64,000 bases of DNA from Cellulosilyticum sp. I15G10I2 (GTDB lineage: Bacteria; Bacillota; Clostridia; Lachnospirales; Cellulosilyticaceae), in the NCBI RefSeq assembly GCF_900095725.1, contig NZ_FMMP01000025.1, positions 1 to 64,000 of the forward strand. Reading direction: 5' to 3'. Position 1 is the stretch's first letter. Each line of letters begins with the position of its first letter. The notes under the pieces are model-generated. The model had not been told where the DNA came from. It saw only the letters and a program-made list of their open reading frames with translations, and searched no databases. Made by a program: the position numbers and the translations under genes. Positions 26,722-36,353 of the stretch are shown here, one piece after another.

Positions 26722-28311
26722 ATGAAAAAGACATGGGCTTTATTATTAGCTTCAACACTGGCTTTTACAATGCTTACTGGTTGTGGTAGCAGTGAAACAG
26801 GTAGTAAAAATGCTAGTGAAAGTAGTGCTAGTACGAAAGAAGATAAAGCAAGTCAAACAATAGTATTTGCACAAGGGGCAGAACCACGAGGATTAGACCC
26901 TGCATTTGTTGATGATGGCGAATCATCAAAGGTAATCGTTAATATTTATGAAGGTCTTTTAGCATATGAAAAAGATTCTACAGAAGTTATACCAGCGCTC
27001 GCTGAAAGTTGGGAAAAAGGTGATGATGGCCTTTCTTACACGTTTAAATTACGTGAAGGGGTTAAATTCCACGATGGAACTGACTTTAATGCAGAAGCAG
27101 TAAAAATGAATATCGATAGACAAATTCCACCACAGGTTGTTGAAGATATGCCCTATGCAAGCTTCGTTTTTGCAGATGTGAAAGATGTAGAAGCTATTGA
27201 TACATATACTGTTAAGATTAATCTTACAAAACAAAACTCAGCATTTCTTGCAAACCTTGCAATGAGCCTTGCAGCGCCTATTGTAAGCCCTAAAGCACTT
27301 GAAGAAAACGCTGGTAATGTCAATAAAGCACCAGTTGGAACAGGCCCTTATAAGTTTGTAAGCTGGAGTCCAGCAGAGGATATTATTTTAGAAAGAAATG
27401 AAGAATATTGGGGAGAAAAAGCAAAGACTCAAAACGTAGTATTTAAATTTATTCCTGATAACTCAGCTAGAATCGTTGCACTTAAAAATGGTGAAGTTGA
27501 TATTATAGACGGTATTGACTCAACTGGTGTTGCTCAAATAGAAGCAGATGGCAATGTGCTTTATAATATGCCAGGTATGAATATCAACTACATGGCTTAT
27601 AATGTATCAAGAAAACCATTTGATAATCCAGCTGTAAGAGTAGCTCTTTCTAAAGCAATCAATGTACCAGAACTTGTAAAAGCACTTTATGGTGATTATG
27701 CAGAAACAGCAACAACAATACTTCCTTCATTCATTCCAGGATACAGTGAGAATGTTAAACAAGTTGCATATGATCCAGAAGCTGCAAAAGCAGAACTTGC
27801 TGCAGCAGGATTTAATCAAGATATTAAAATGATTGTTTATAATAACCCAAGACCTTATAACCCAAGAAATAAAGCTTTAGCTGAAACGATTCTATCTTAT
27901 TTCAGTAAAGTGGGTGTAAATGTTATAATAGAAGATTATGACTGGACCACTTATAAAGATAAAGTAATAGCTGGAGATTATGATGTATGTTTCTACGGTT
28001 GGATCGGGGATAACGGTGACCCTGATAACTTCCTTAATCTTTTAGGAGATCAAAATCCAGCACTTAATGTTTCTCGTTTTAATGATGCTACATACAACGA
28101 AATGATTTCACAAGGTACTTCAACTGAGAAAGGTCCTGAAAGAGATGCAATCTATGAAAAAGCAGAACAATATATTGCAGATCTTGCTATTTGGGTTCCG
28201 ATTTCTCATGCATCTAGCCTTTCAGCACATACCCCAAGTGTTCAGAATTATTCTTATCATGCAACAGGTAATATTTTCTTTAAAGATATGTATAAGGAAT
28301 CTGCTAAATAA
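26722..28311 (+). CDS. Peptide ABC transporter substrate-binding lipoprotein
   Basis: A 529-residue family 5 solute-binding protein. The lipobox is MLTGC (cysteine near residue 21). The mature start AEPRGLDPAFVDDGES and the central PVGTGPYKFVSWSPAEDIILERNEEYWG are typical of DppA/OppA proteins. It captures peptides (or nickel, glutathione or similar ligands in relatives) outside the cell. AGGAGATG lies upstream of the ATG, and a strong promoter and structured leader come before. The 15-base hairpin just after the stop should raise its level above the permeases. Confidence 0.9.
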   Translation: MKKTWALLLASTLAFTMLTGCGSSETGSKNASESSASTKEDKASQTIVFAQGAEPRGLDPAFVDDGESSKVIVNIYEGLLAYEKDSTEVIPALAESWEKGDDGLSYTFKLREGVKFHDGTDFNAEAVKMNIDRQIPPQVVEDMPYASFVFADVKDVEAIDTYTVKINLTKQNSAFLANLAMSLAAPIVSPKALEENAGNVNKAPVGTGPYKFVSWSPAEDIILERNEEYWGEKAKTQNVVFKFIPDNSARIVALKNGEVDIIDGIDSTGVAQIEADGNVLYNMPGMNINYMAYNVSRKPFDNPAVRVALSKAINVPELVKALYGDYAETATTILPSFIPGYSENVKQVAYDPEAAKAELAAAGFNQDIKMIVYNNPRPYNPRNKALAETILSYFSKVGVNVIIEDYDWTTYKDKVIAGDYDVCFYGWIGDNGDPDNFLNLLGDQNPALNVSRFNDATYNEMISQGTSTEKGPERDAIYEKAEQYIADLAIWVPISHASSLSAHTPSVQNYSYHATGNIFFKDMYKESAK

Positions 28312-28336
28312 TAGAGATTTCAATGAATCATACAAG

Positions 28337-28376
28337 AGCAAATACCATTCATTAATGAAAGTGAATGGTATTTGCT
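28337..28376 (+). other. Hairpin between binding-protein and permease genes
   Basis: Perfect 15-base arms (28337-28351, 28362-28376). No clean T run follows, so partial termination or 3' mRNA protection is more likely than full termination. Confidence 0.7.
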
Positions 28377-28446
28377 ATGTTATTTAATAAGGGATTTATG
28401 ACCACTTTAGTTTGACAATTAATAACATAGGAGGAAAGTAGATAAG

Positions 28447-29451
28447 ATGATAAAGTATATCATAAAAAGACTATTATTACTTATTCCAGTATTACTGGGT
28501 GTTTCTATTATCATTTTTAGTATTATGCGTGTTTTTTCCCCAGATCCTTCATCTATTGTACTAGGGCAACATGCAACACAGGAAAAAATGTTTGAGTGGC
28601 GCGAGGCAAATGGGCTTAATGAACCAGTTGTAACGCAATATTTAGATTATATGAAGGGGGTATTTAAAGGTAATTTTGGGACATCTTATTATACTAAAAC
28701 ACCAGTTGCAAAAGAAATTTTTTCAAGGTTTCCAGCAACTATTGAACTTGCAATCTGCGCTATAATTTTAGCCTCAATTGTAGGGATATTCTTAGGCGTT
28801 ATATCTGCAGTTAAGAAGAATTCTATTATTGACAATATAAGTATGGTAACAGCTTTAGTAGGTGTTTCCATGCCTATTTTCTGGCTGGGTATTTTACTCA
28901 TTATACTTTTTTCGGGGACGCTTGGGTGGGTTCCAGCACAAGGCAGAATAGAAACCCTTTTAAGACCAAGCAATGTAACAGGATTTTATTTGATTGATAG
29001 TTTAATAGAAGGAGATATGGATTCTTTTGTTTCAGCCCTTAGGCATCTCATTCTTCCATCTGTAACGCTCGCTATGTATTCTATGGCAATTATTGCAAGG
29101 ATGACCAGAAGTACAATGCTTGAAACATTATCAAAAGACTACATAAGAACAGCAAGAGCAAAAGGGATTGCAGAACATAAGGTAATTAAAAAACATGCGC
29201 TATCAAATGCACTTATTCCTATAGTCACTGTCATAGGGATACAATTAGGGTATCTTATGGGCGGGGCAGTACTTACAGAGACTGTATTTGCATGGCCAGG
29301 AATTGGTAAGTTTACTGTAGAAGCCATTATGAAATCTGATTTTCCTATTGTACAAGGTGTTGTACTTTTAATAGCATTTATCTTTGTCATGATGAACCTT
29401 GTTGTAGACATTATCTATGCATTTCTTGATCCACGTATCAAATATTCTTAA
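28447..29451 (+). CDS. dppB: Peptide ABC permease, DppB type
   Basis: A 334-residue inner-membrane permease with six helices. The N-terminus MIKYIIKRLLLLIPVLLG is the standard start of DppB/OppB, and the ATPase-docking EAA loop reads ARAKGIAEHKVIKKHAL near residue 240. It forms half of the translocation pore. AGGAGG stands 10 bases before the ATG, and dppC follows 15 bases after the stop. The symbol reflects family, not proved specificity. Confidence 0.9.
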   Translation: MIKYIIKRLLLLIPVLLGVSIIIFSIMRVFSPDPSSIVLGQHATQEKMFEWREANGLNEPVVTQYLDYMKGVFKGNFGTSYYTKTPVAKEIFSRFPATIELAICAIILASIVGIFLGVISAVKKNSIIDNISMVTALVGVSMPIFWLGILLIILFSGTLGWVPAQGRIETLLRPSNVTGFYLIDSLIEGDMDSFVSALRHLILPSVTLAMYSMAIIARMTRSTMLETLSKDYIRTARAKGIAEHKVIKKHALSNALIPIVTVIGIQLGYLMGGAVLTETVFAWPGIGKFTVEAIMKSDFPIVQGVVLLIAFIFVMMNLVVDIIYAFLDPRIKYS

Positions 29452-29466
29452 AGGAGGGACCCAGAG

Positions 29467-30363
29467 ATGAAGACAGAAGAGATCGTTCAAGCGGAGGGTG
29501 GCACCCAAAATATCGAAAAGCCAGAGTCTCAATTTAAACAAATGTGGTATGCACTTATTGAAAATAAAGCAGCTGTTGCTGGTATGATTATTATCTTGTT
29601 TTTAATATTTTTAGCGGTATTTTCAAAATTTATTATGCCTTATGATCCGAACTATGCGGATTTATCTATTAATAAGCAGGCACCATCTGCGGCCCACTTG
29701 TTTGGAACAGATGAACAGGGCAGGGATATCTTATCACGGGTTATTGATGGTACTAAAATCTCACTTTCAGTAGGTGTAATAGCAGTTGCTTTTGCGTTAA
29801 GTGTAGGAACTGTGCTGGGCGCTATTGCTGGCTATAAAGGCGGCAAAGTAGATATTATTATTATGAGATTTATGGATATTATGCTTTCGATACCAGATAT
29901 ATTGCTTGCCATTACTTTTATGGCAGCACTAGGCCGAGGCATTGATAAAGCCGTTATTGCTATTGGACTGGTGACAGTTCCCGAATATGCAAGGATTGTA
30001 AGAGGAAGCATTCTTTCTATTAAAGAAAGCGAGTTTGTGCAGGCAGCTAAAGTGATTGGAAATAATGATGTTAGAATAGTATTTAAACATATTCTGCCTA
30101 ACGTACTTTCGCCTATTATTGTTCGTGCAACACTTGGTATTTCTACAGCCGTTTTAAATACTGCTGCTCTTGGATTTTTAGGACTAGGTGTTCAGCCACC
30201 AGCAGCTGAGTGGGGCGATATGCTAGGCCGCGCGCGAGTATTTATTTTTGAAGCACCTTATATGCTTATTTTCCCAGGAATTGCAATTACGATTACAGTA
30301 CTTGCATTTAACCTTTTAGGGGATGGGCTAAGAGATGCATTTGATCCTAAGGCTAGAAAGTAA
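29467..30363 (+). CDS. dppC: Peptide ABC permease, DppC type
   Basis: A 298-residue permease with a soluble N-terminal tail of about 30 residues, then six helices. GTDEQGRDILSRVIDG is the DppC/OppC landmark after the first helix, and the EAA loop is AAKVIGNNDVRIVFKHILPN near residue 195. It pairs with DppB to make the pore. AAAGGAGGG stands 7 bases upstream of the ATG. Confidence 0.9.
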   Translation: MKTEEIVQAEGGTQNIEKPESQFKQMWYALIENKAAVAGMIIILFLIFLAVFSKFIMPYDPNYADLSINKQAPSAAHLFGTDEQGRDILSRVIDGTKISLSVGVIAVAFALSVGTVLGAIAGYKGGKVDIIIMRFMDIMLSIPDILLAITFMAALGRGIDKAVIAIGLVTVPEYARIVRGSILSIKESEFVQAAKVIGNNDVRIVFKHILPNVLSPIIVRATLGISTAVLNTAALGFLGLGVQPPAAEWGDMLGRARVFIFEAPYMLIFPGIAITITVLAFNLLGDGLRDAFDPKARK

Positions 30364-30384
30364 TTTGATATAAGGGGTGAGAAA

Positions 30385-31359
30385 ATGTTACTTGAAGTAA
30401 AAAATCTTAAAACAGAATTTAAAATGAAAAAAGGCATAGTAAGTGCAGTCAATGATATCAGCTTTAACTGTGAAAAGGGAGAAATTTTAGCCATTGTTGG
30501 AGAGAGTGGATCGGGTAAAAGCGTTACTTCTTTATCTATTATGCAGCTTTTAGCAGATAATGCAAAGATTGCAGGTGGAGAAATTTTATATAAGGGTGAG
30601 GATTTACTCCAAAAGCCTATCGAAGAGATAAGAGCGCTTAGAGGCAATCAAATATCCATGATCTTTCAAGAGCCCATGACTTCACTTAATCCAGTTATGC
30701 GCATAGGAGATCAGCTTATAGAGAGTATTATGTTACATATGAAGTTATCCAAGAAAGATGCACTTAAAAGAGCGGTAGAAATGCTAGAAATAGTGGGTAT
30801 TCCCTCACCTGATCAAAGGATAAAAGATTATCCCCATCAAATGTCTGGGGGAATGAGACAAAGAGTTATGATTGCTATGGCTTTATCTTGTAGTCCAGAG
30901 TTATTGATAGCAGATGAACCTACTACCGCCCTAGACGTAACGATCCAGGCTCAAATTCTTGATATTATTTATAGGTTAAGAGAAAAACTCGGGATGGCAG
31001 TTCTATTAATTACCCATGACTTGGGGGTAGTAGCAGAAGCTGCTGATCGCGTAGTGGTTATGTATTGTGGGAAGATTGTTGAAGAAGCTACAGTAGATAA
31101 GATGTTTGAAAAGCCACTTCATCCTTATACTATAGGTCTTTTAGCTTCTATACCTCATATTGAAGAAGATAAGGAAAGACTCTATATGATTAGGGGAATG
31201 GTTCCAAATCCAATGCAGATGCCGACAGGATGTGCTTTTTCTGATAGATGTGAGAAATGTATGGACATTTGTAAAGAAGTGATGCCAGATTCTATAGCAT
31301 ATGAAGGACATAAAGTGAGATGTCATTTATATAACGAACAATTGGAGGTGGCTAAATAA
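30385..31359 (+). CDS. dppD: Peptide ABC ATPase, DppD type
   Basis: A 324-residue ATPase: Walker A GESGSGKS, signature MSGGMRQR, Walker [13 protein letters not shown] and the switch histidine in LLITHDLG. The C-terminal Opp/Dpp extension has a four-cysteine set ([14 protein letters not shown]) of the type seen in oligopeptide transporters. It powers import together with DppF. Its TAA overlaps the ATG of dppF by one base, so the two are coupled. Confidence 0.93.
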   Translation: MLLEVKNLKTEFKMKKGIVSAVNDISFNCEKGEILAIVGESGSGKSVTSLSIMQLLADNAKIAGGEILYKGEDLLQKPIEEIRALRGNQISMIFQEPMTSLNPVMRIGDQLIESIMLHMKLSKKDALKRAVEMLEIVGIPSPDQRIKDYPHQMSGGMRQRVMIAMALSCSPELLIADEPTTALDVTIQAQILDIIYRLREKLGMAVLLITHDLGVVAEAADRVVVMYCGKIVEEATVDKMFEKPLHPYTIGLLASIPHIEEDKERLYMIRGMVPNPMQMPTGCAFSDRCEKCMDICKEVMPDSIAYEGHKVRCHLYNEQLEVAK

Positions 31360-32387
31360 TGGAAAAAGAAGTACTTCTTGAAATTAAAAATCTTTCCAAG
31401 CATTTCATAGTAGAAAAAAACTTTTTTGGTAAACCACTTAAAGTTCTTAAAGCTGTAGATGCTGTATCTTTTAAAATATATAAACAAGAAGCCATTGGAC
31501 TTGTTGGAGAAAGTGGCTGTGGCAAAACAACTATTGGTAAAATGCTGGCCAATGTCTATGCGCCAACAAGCGGGCAAATACTTTATAATGGTGTGGATTT
31601 AGCAAAGCTTAGTGAACGTCAAAGAAGAGCATACTGCAGTGAGATCCAGCTTGTATTTCAAGATCCTTACGAATCACTTAACCCAAGAATGACTATTGGA
31701 GATATTATTGCTGAGCCTATTATAATCAATAAATTATTACCAAAAGCTGAGATAGAAAAACGTGTGACTTATTTATTGAATTGTGTAGGGCTTGCAAATC
31801 ACCATCGTAACCGTTATCCTCATGAGTTTTCCGGTGGCCAGCGTCAAAGGGTTGGGATTGCTAGAGCTTTAGCTGTTCAGCCAAAGTTAATTGTGTGTGA
31901 CGAACCGGTTTCGGCACTTGATGTATCTATCCAAGCACAGGTCTTAAACTTGCTGAGTGATTTGAAAGAAGAGTTTGGCTTAACATATTTATTTATTGCC
32001 CATGGCTTAAATGTGGTTAAACATATTAGTGATCGTGTAGGCGTTATGTATCTTGGTAAAATCCAAGAGTTTGCAGACAAAAAAGAACTTTATACAAATC
32101 CTACGCATCCTTATACAAAAGCGTTACTTTCATCAACACCTATTACTGATCCAAAGCTTAAAGCTAAAAAAGAAAGAATTATTCTAACTGGCGATGTACC
32201 AAGTCCAATTAATCCGCCTCAAGGATGCAGTTTTAATACAAGATGTTACAGGGACAAACTAGAAAGCTGTATGAAGGTATGTCCGGAGCTTGTAGATGTA
32301 AGTGGTAAAGAGCACTTTGTAGCTTGCCATCTGTTTGAAGCTTATTCTCAGGCAGATGCAGCGCATTCTGCTGCTATAGTAGGCTAA
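31359..32387 (+). CDS. dppF: Peptide ABC ATPase, DppF type
   Basis: A 342-residue ATPase, partner of DppD: Walker A GESGCGKTT, signature FSGGQRQR, Walker B LIVCDEPVSALD. The switch region is FIAHGLN, where the usual residue after the histidine (Asp) is Gly. The C-terminal extension again holds four cysteines (CSFNTRCYRDKLESC and a later VCPE). It is the last gene of the operon, before a long terminator hairpin. Its ribosome site GGAGG lies within the end of dppD. Confidence 0.93.
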   Translation: MEKEVLLEIKNLSKHFIVEKNFFGKPLKVLKAVDAVSFKIYKQEAIGLVGESGCGKTTIGKMLANVYAPTSGQILYNGVDLAKLSERQRRAYCSEIQLVFQDPYESLNPRMTIGDIIAEPIIINKLLPKAEIEKRVTYLLNCVGLANHHRNRYPHEFSGGQRQRVGIARALAVQPKLIVCDEPVSALDVSIQAQVLNLLSDLKEEFGLTYLFIAHGLNVVKHISDRVGVMYLGKIQEFADKKELYTNPTHPYTKALLSSTPITDPKLKAKKERIILTGDVPSPINPPQGCSFNTRCYRDKLESCMKVCPELVDVSGKEHFVACHLFEAYSQADAAHSAAIVG

Positions 32388-32430
32388 TTAGATTTGATTA
32401 ACAAATGAGCAGGCTGTACTAAAATAAAGT

Positions 32431-32488
32431 AAATGATCAATAAGCTAGTTAGGATAGATAGTTATCTTAACTAGCTTATTGATCATTT
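32431..32488. terminator. Long bidirectional terminator hairpin
   Basis: Perfect 21-base arms 32431-32451 and 32468-32488. It ends the peptide operon and also lies just beyond the small minus-strand gene, so it can serve both strands. Confidence 0.75.
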
Positions 32489-32503
32489 AGAGTGTATAAG
32501 GTG

Positions 32504-32602
32504 TTAGCGGTTGGCTTGGGAGGCAAATTTTTTGATAGTAAGTTCTTCAATACTTAGTAAATCTTGAATAGCAGATAATTCTTTTGTTGTTAAAGTATTC
32601 AT
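32504..32602 (-). CDS. 32-residue peptide, possibly spore-coat (CotF-like) related
   Basis: A short minus-strand frame of 32 residues starting MNTLTTKELSAIQDLLSIEE and ending KKFASQANR. AAAGGGGG lies six bases before the ATG, a strong ribosome site. The T-T-K-E-L-x-x-I-x-D-x-L-S-x-E pattern recalls the start of small CotF-type coat proteins of Clostridia, but those continue for another 30 or more residues. It may be a true micropeptide or a shortened relative. Convergent with the peptide operon. Confidence 0.5.
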   Translation of the reverse strand: MNTLTTKELSAIQDLLSIEELTIKKFASQANR

Positions 32603-32777
32603 AAGTTACCCCCTTTAAAATATCGCATTATTAGTATTTGATAAATGATATAGATTATACAGCAGCTGTGGTTTATAAAAGGTAATATAGCTTATAGAAA
32701 AAAATGTATAATAAAATAATTTTTGGTAAAAATAATGTGAGAATGTAGGATTATAGTTTAACTAGGAGGATAAATTT

Positions 32778-33392
32778 ATGAAAATGAAAGTATTAATCTT
32801 AGCCGCAGCCTTAACTGCTTCAATATTAGCAGGATGCACCCCAAAAGCTGAAGCTGAGCCTAAACCAACTGAGACTCCAACACAAGAGGAAACCAATAAA
32901 GATACAACTTTAACAGAAGAGAAGAGTACTCAAGATAAAGAACAAAAAGTTGATGCAGTTACAACAGCTTCAATAGTAGATAGTGAGGATGCTTTTGAAA
33001 AAGCAATAGGAAAAGATGGGACTTGGATTATATGTGCGTTAAAAGATTTAACATTTGAGAAAGATCTTGTTCTGGAAGGTGAATTTAAAAACGGTAAAAA
33101 GAATGATGATGGGACAGATGCTATTCAACGTAAAATAGCCCTTTATACACAAGATGATGATAGAAAAGTAACAAACAGATTTACTTTAACAGCACCTAAG
33201 CTAACGATTAAGAGTCCAAATGCCAGAATTCAAAGCGGAACCTTTAAAGGTGAACTTTATGTAGAAACTAATGATTTTCAATTAGTAGATGCTGTAGTTG
33301 AGGGAAACATTTATTTTAATAGTGAAGATGCTAAAGCTGGGTTTAAGATGGATGAGAAATCTTCAATTACTGGTAAGCAGGAAGTTAGGTAA
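32778..33392 (+). CDS. Uncharacterised lipoprotein
   Basis: A 204-residue protein. A signal peptide ends in the lipobox ILAGC (cysteine near residue 19). Then comes a 45-residue low-complexity linker rich in Glu, Thr, Lys and Pro, and a C-terminal domain of beta-strand character with repeated segments such as TLTAPKLTIKSPNARIQSGTFKGELYVE, which suggests a small right-handed beta-helix-like stack. I recognise no family. AGGAGG stands nine bases before the ATG. It is monocistronic with its own terminator. Probably a surface-exposed protein of unknown role. Confidence 0.7.
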   Translation: MKMKVLILAAALTASILAGCTPKAEAEPKPTETPTQEETNKDTTLTEEKSTQDKEQKVDAVTTASIVDSEDAFEKAIGKDGTWIICALKDLTFEKDLVLEGEFKNGKKNDDGTDAIQRKIALYTQDDDRKVTNRFTLTAPKLTIKSPNARIQSGTFKGELYVETNDFQLVDAVVEGNIYFNSEDAKAGFKMDEKSSITGKQEVR

Positions 33393-33398
33393 TGATAT

Positions 33399-33434
33399 AA
33401 CGGCTTAGAACTTTTTGGTTCTAAGCCGTTTTTA
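33399..33434. terminator. Terminator between lipoprotein and CoA-disulfide reductase genes
   Basis: Arms 33399-33411 and 33418-33430 pair perfectly (AACGGCTTAGAAC and its complement), with TTT after. It serves the convergent genes on both sides. Confidence 0.8.
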
Positions 33435-33452
33435 CATAGTGCAGAGTAAGTT

Positions 33453-35924
33453 TTATACAAACAGATTAAGGCTGGCATCATCTGTTTCAGCAAGGTAGGA
33501 AGCTACGCCTCCAAAGTCTATGCCGTCTATAAGTTCTTCTTGCTTGATCCCCATAACATCCATACTCATCGTACAAGCAACAATATGGACACCCCCAGCT
33601 AAAGCTTTTTCAATAAGTGTTTCGAGTGAGTCAACATTTTTACTGGTCATAACCCCCTTCATCATTACAGATCCCATTCCCCCCATATTCATTTTAGAAA
33701 GCTGAAGTTTTCTGGCCCCTTTTGGCATCATCGCACCAAACATTTTTTCGATAAAGGCTTTATTAACCTTTGGAGAATTTGATTTTCTAAGCACATTAAG
33801 TCCCCAGAACGTAAAGAACATAGTTACCTTTTTGCCCATTGCAGCAGCCCCATTAGCAATGATAAAGCTTGCCATAACCTTATCAAAATCGCCGCTGAAG
33901 ACAACTAAAGTAGTACCTTCTTTGGTGGACGGTGGAATAGCTTGCTGTAGTGTATCGCTGCACGCAGAGAGACTTGTACCTTTTTGAATAGTGGCCGATA
34001 CTCTGCCATTTACAAATGAAGCATCTAAAAAGGTATTGCCTGTTTTGCCACACCATTTTTCTATATCTTTTTTAAAACCAAAGTCACTTGCACTCACTTT
34101 AATAATATCGCCGTCTTGGAGTGTTTTTAAGGTATCATTTACTTTCATAATAGGGCCTGGGCACTGAAGACCACAGGCATCAAGTTCAATAGTTTTAGCT
34201 AAGGTATTAAGGGAAGCAGTTTGTTTTTCAGGCATTTTAGCATCTCCTTTATCTAAAATAATATCATCTTCACTAGTACCTAAGGTTAAAAGTTCATAAC
34301 TTTTGAGTCCGCCATCTAAATTAAGGACATTAAAGCCGTGCTGTATAAGCATACGGGCAGCTACATAACCACGAAGGCCTACCATACACGTGGTAATAAG
34401 TGTTTGATCTTTAGGCAGTTCATCAAGTCGTGTGCGGAGCTCTCCAAGAGGGATATGGATACTGCCTGGAATGTGAGAGAGTTCATATTCAATAGTTTCA
34501 CGGATATCCAATATTACATGATTTTGTTTTAAGAGTGTATCTACATCTTTTGCGGATATAATTTTAACTTTACCGTCTAGAATATTTTCAGCGATATAAC
34601 CTAACATATTAACTGGGTCTTTTGCAGAAGAATAGGGAGGTGCATAGCAAAGCTCTAAATCAGCAAGCTTAGGAGCCAGAGCACCAAGCTGCATAGCTGT
34701 GGCGATTACATCAATACGTTTATCAGTGCCACTCATACCAACACCTTGTGCGCCAAGTATTTGACCAGTTTGACTGTTAAATAGTAATTTAAAGCTCATC
34801 ATAGCAGCATCAGGATAATAACCGGCATGATTGTAGGGATGAGTATGAATAGCTGTATAAGGTATGTGCAGTTTAGAAAGATTTTTTTCATTAGCACCCG
34901 TCAGAGCGATAGTAAGATCAAATACTTTAGCAATACTGCTACCGCAAGTACCTTTATAGCTTTCATCACTTCCGTTTAAAATATCTGCAAGCAGCCTGCC
35001 TTGTCTGTTGGCAGGCCAAGCGAGCGGAATAAAAGTAGGTGTCTTAGTTGTAAAATCTGTGACCTCTATAGCATCACCTATGGCATAAATATCTTTAACA
35101 CTTGTTTCAAAACGCTCATTAACCTTAATCGTATTTCTTACGCCAAGCGCGCCTCCGATACTTTTTATAAGTTCGCTTTCCGATACGACACCAATAGCTA
35201 GAATAATAATATCAGCTGTTAATTCTTTTGAATGGTTAATCATAAGGCGTCTGCCATTGTCTTTAACCTCAGTAATTTCTGACTCTAAAAGAATATTGAC
35301 ATGGTGTTCTCTAAGGTGGTGATGGATAATAGCGGCCATCTCAAAATCAAGCGGACTCATTAACTGATTAGCTTTTTCAATAATCGTTATCTGGAGCCCT
35401 AAGTCCTTAAGGTTTTCAGCCATTTCAAGTCCGATAAAGCCTCCGCCAATAATAACTGCAGTTTTAGCAGCTTGAGACTTAACAAAAGATTTAATGTTAT
35501 CAGAATCAGGAATAGTTCTCAGCGTAAAAAGGTTAGATGCATCTGAAAGTCCCATAATGTCTGGGACAAAGGGTGTTGCCCCCGGAGAAAGAATGAGTTG
35601 ATCGTAAGCAACTTCTGATACTTCGTCAGTCATTAAATTTTTAGCCACTACTTTTTTAGAATCTGGCAGGATATTTATTACTTCCGTTTGAATATGAATA
35701 GTTATATTAAATTTATCTTGGATTTCCTCGGGGGTTTGGAGAATTAAATGATTTTTATCTGTAATTGTACCGCCTACGTAGTAAGGCAATCCACAATTAG
35801 CAAAAGAAATATACTTGCCCCGTTCAAACATAATTATTCTGCAAGTTTCATCTAATCTTCTAAGTCTTGCTGCAAAGCTTGCACCTCCAGCAACACCACC
35901 GACAATAACATATGTTTTATTCAT
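33453..35924 (-). CDS. CoA-disulfide reductase / rhodanese / TusA / DsrE-like four-module fusion
   Basis: An 823-residue protein with four modules. Residues 1-450: FAD/NAD-dependent CoA-disulfide reductase (YVIVGGVAGGASFAARLRR; redox Cys44 in SFANCGLPYY). About 465-550: rhodanese, active cysteine in TTCMVGLRGY. About 585-650: TusA/SirA-like sulfur carrier (LDACGLQCPGPIMKV). About 665-823: DsrE-type domain (GDFDKVMASFIIANGAAAMG) with a cysteine in VACTMSMDVMG. It likely moves persulfide sulfur between cysteines and reduces polysulfide or CoA-persulfide. AGGAGG (35931-35936) supports the ATG at 35924; an upstream in-frame ATG at 35960 has no such site. Confidence 0.9.
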   Translation of the reverse strand: MNKTYVIVGGVAGGASFAARLRRLDETCRIIMFERGKYISFANCGLPYYVGGTITDKNHLILQTPEEIQDKFNITIHIQTEVINILPDSKKVVAKNLMTDEVSEVAYDQLILSPGATPFVPDIMGLSDASNLFTLRTIPDSDNIKSFVKSQAAKTAVIIGGGFIGLEMAENLKDLGLQITIIEKANQLMSPLDFEMAAIIHHHLREHHVNILLESEITEVKDNGRRLMINHSKELTADIIILAIGVVSESELIKSIGGALGVRNTIKVNERFETSVKDIYAIGDAIEVTDFTTKTPTFIPLAWPANRQGRLLADILNGSDESYKGTCGSSIAKVFDLTIALTGANEKNLSKLHIPYTAIHTHPYNHAGYYPDAAMMSFKLLFNSQTGQILGAQGVGMSGTDKRIDVIATAMQLGALAPKLADLELCYAPPYSSAKDPVNMLGYIAENILDGKVKIISAKDVDTLLKQNHVILDIRETIEYELSHIPGSIHIPLGELRTRLDELPKDQTLITTCMVGLRGYVAARMLIQHGFNVLNLDGGLKSYELLTLGTSEDDIILDKGDAKMPEKQTASLNTLAKTIELDACGLQCPGPIMKVNDTLKTLQDGDIIKVSASDFGFKKDIEKWCGKTGNTFLDASFVNGRVSATIQKGTSLSACSDTLQQAIPPSTKEGTTLVVFSGDFDKVMASFIIANGAAAMGKKVTMFFTFWGLNVLRKSNSPKVNKAFIEKMFGAMMPKGARKLQLSKMNMGGMGSVMMKGVMTSKNVDSLETLIEKALAGGVHIVACTMSMDVMGIKQEELIDGIDFGGVASYLAETDDASLNLFV

Positions 35925-36353
35925 ATAAGACCTCCTGTTTAAAGGATATTTAGAATACATTCAGTACTATCATTACTATATGAAGCATCAATTATAATAT
36001 ACTTCTTTTTAAAAGGAATGAATGTAACTTTGTTACATAAACTAACTATAAGTTGTTTCTCTATATGTAGTGTAATTTTAATATAAATGAAATGTGATTG
36101 TATTAATTATTTGATAATATATATGTAGGGATTGATATACAAAAAAATGTTTCCCCTTTTCTTTTAAAAAAGCCCTGTGTACTAGACAATAGTATACAGG
36201 GCTTTTGTTTTGCACGTTTTATGCTATTGTAAAATAATTATAAATGAATTATACTAATTTAATTGCAATATTTATTCTGAATGAGGCTATATGACATTAC
36301 AGATGAATAGTTTATAGGATGTTTCTCTATAGCATAAAAAGAAGGAGAATCTA
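35925..36353. other. Divergent intergenic region with one hairpin
   Basis: A 429-base gap between divergent genes. It contains a strong hairpin at 36166-36206 (AAAAGCCCTGT-type arms, T-rich tail) that ends no visible gene on the plus strand; it may be left from a lost gene or end a short RNA. A minus-strand TATAAT lies at about 35992-35997, but I found no good -35 for it. Confidence 0.45.

Noticed and set aside
36166-36206. Hairpin with T tail as terminator of a small plus-strand gene
   Set aside because: No open frame with a ribosome site precedes it in the gap; kept only as part of the intergenic description.
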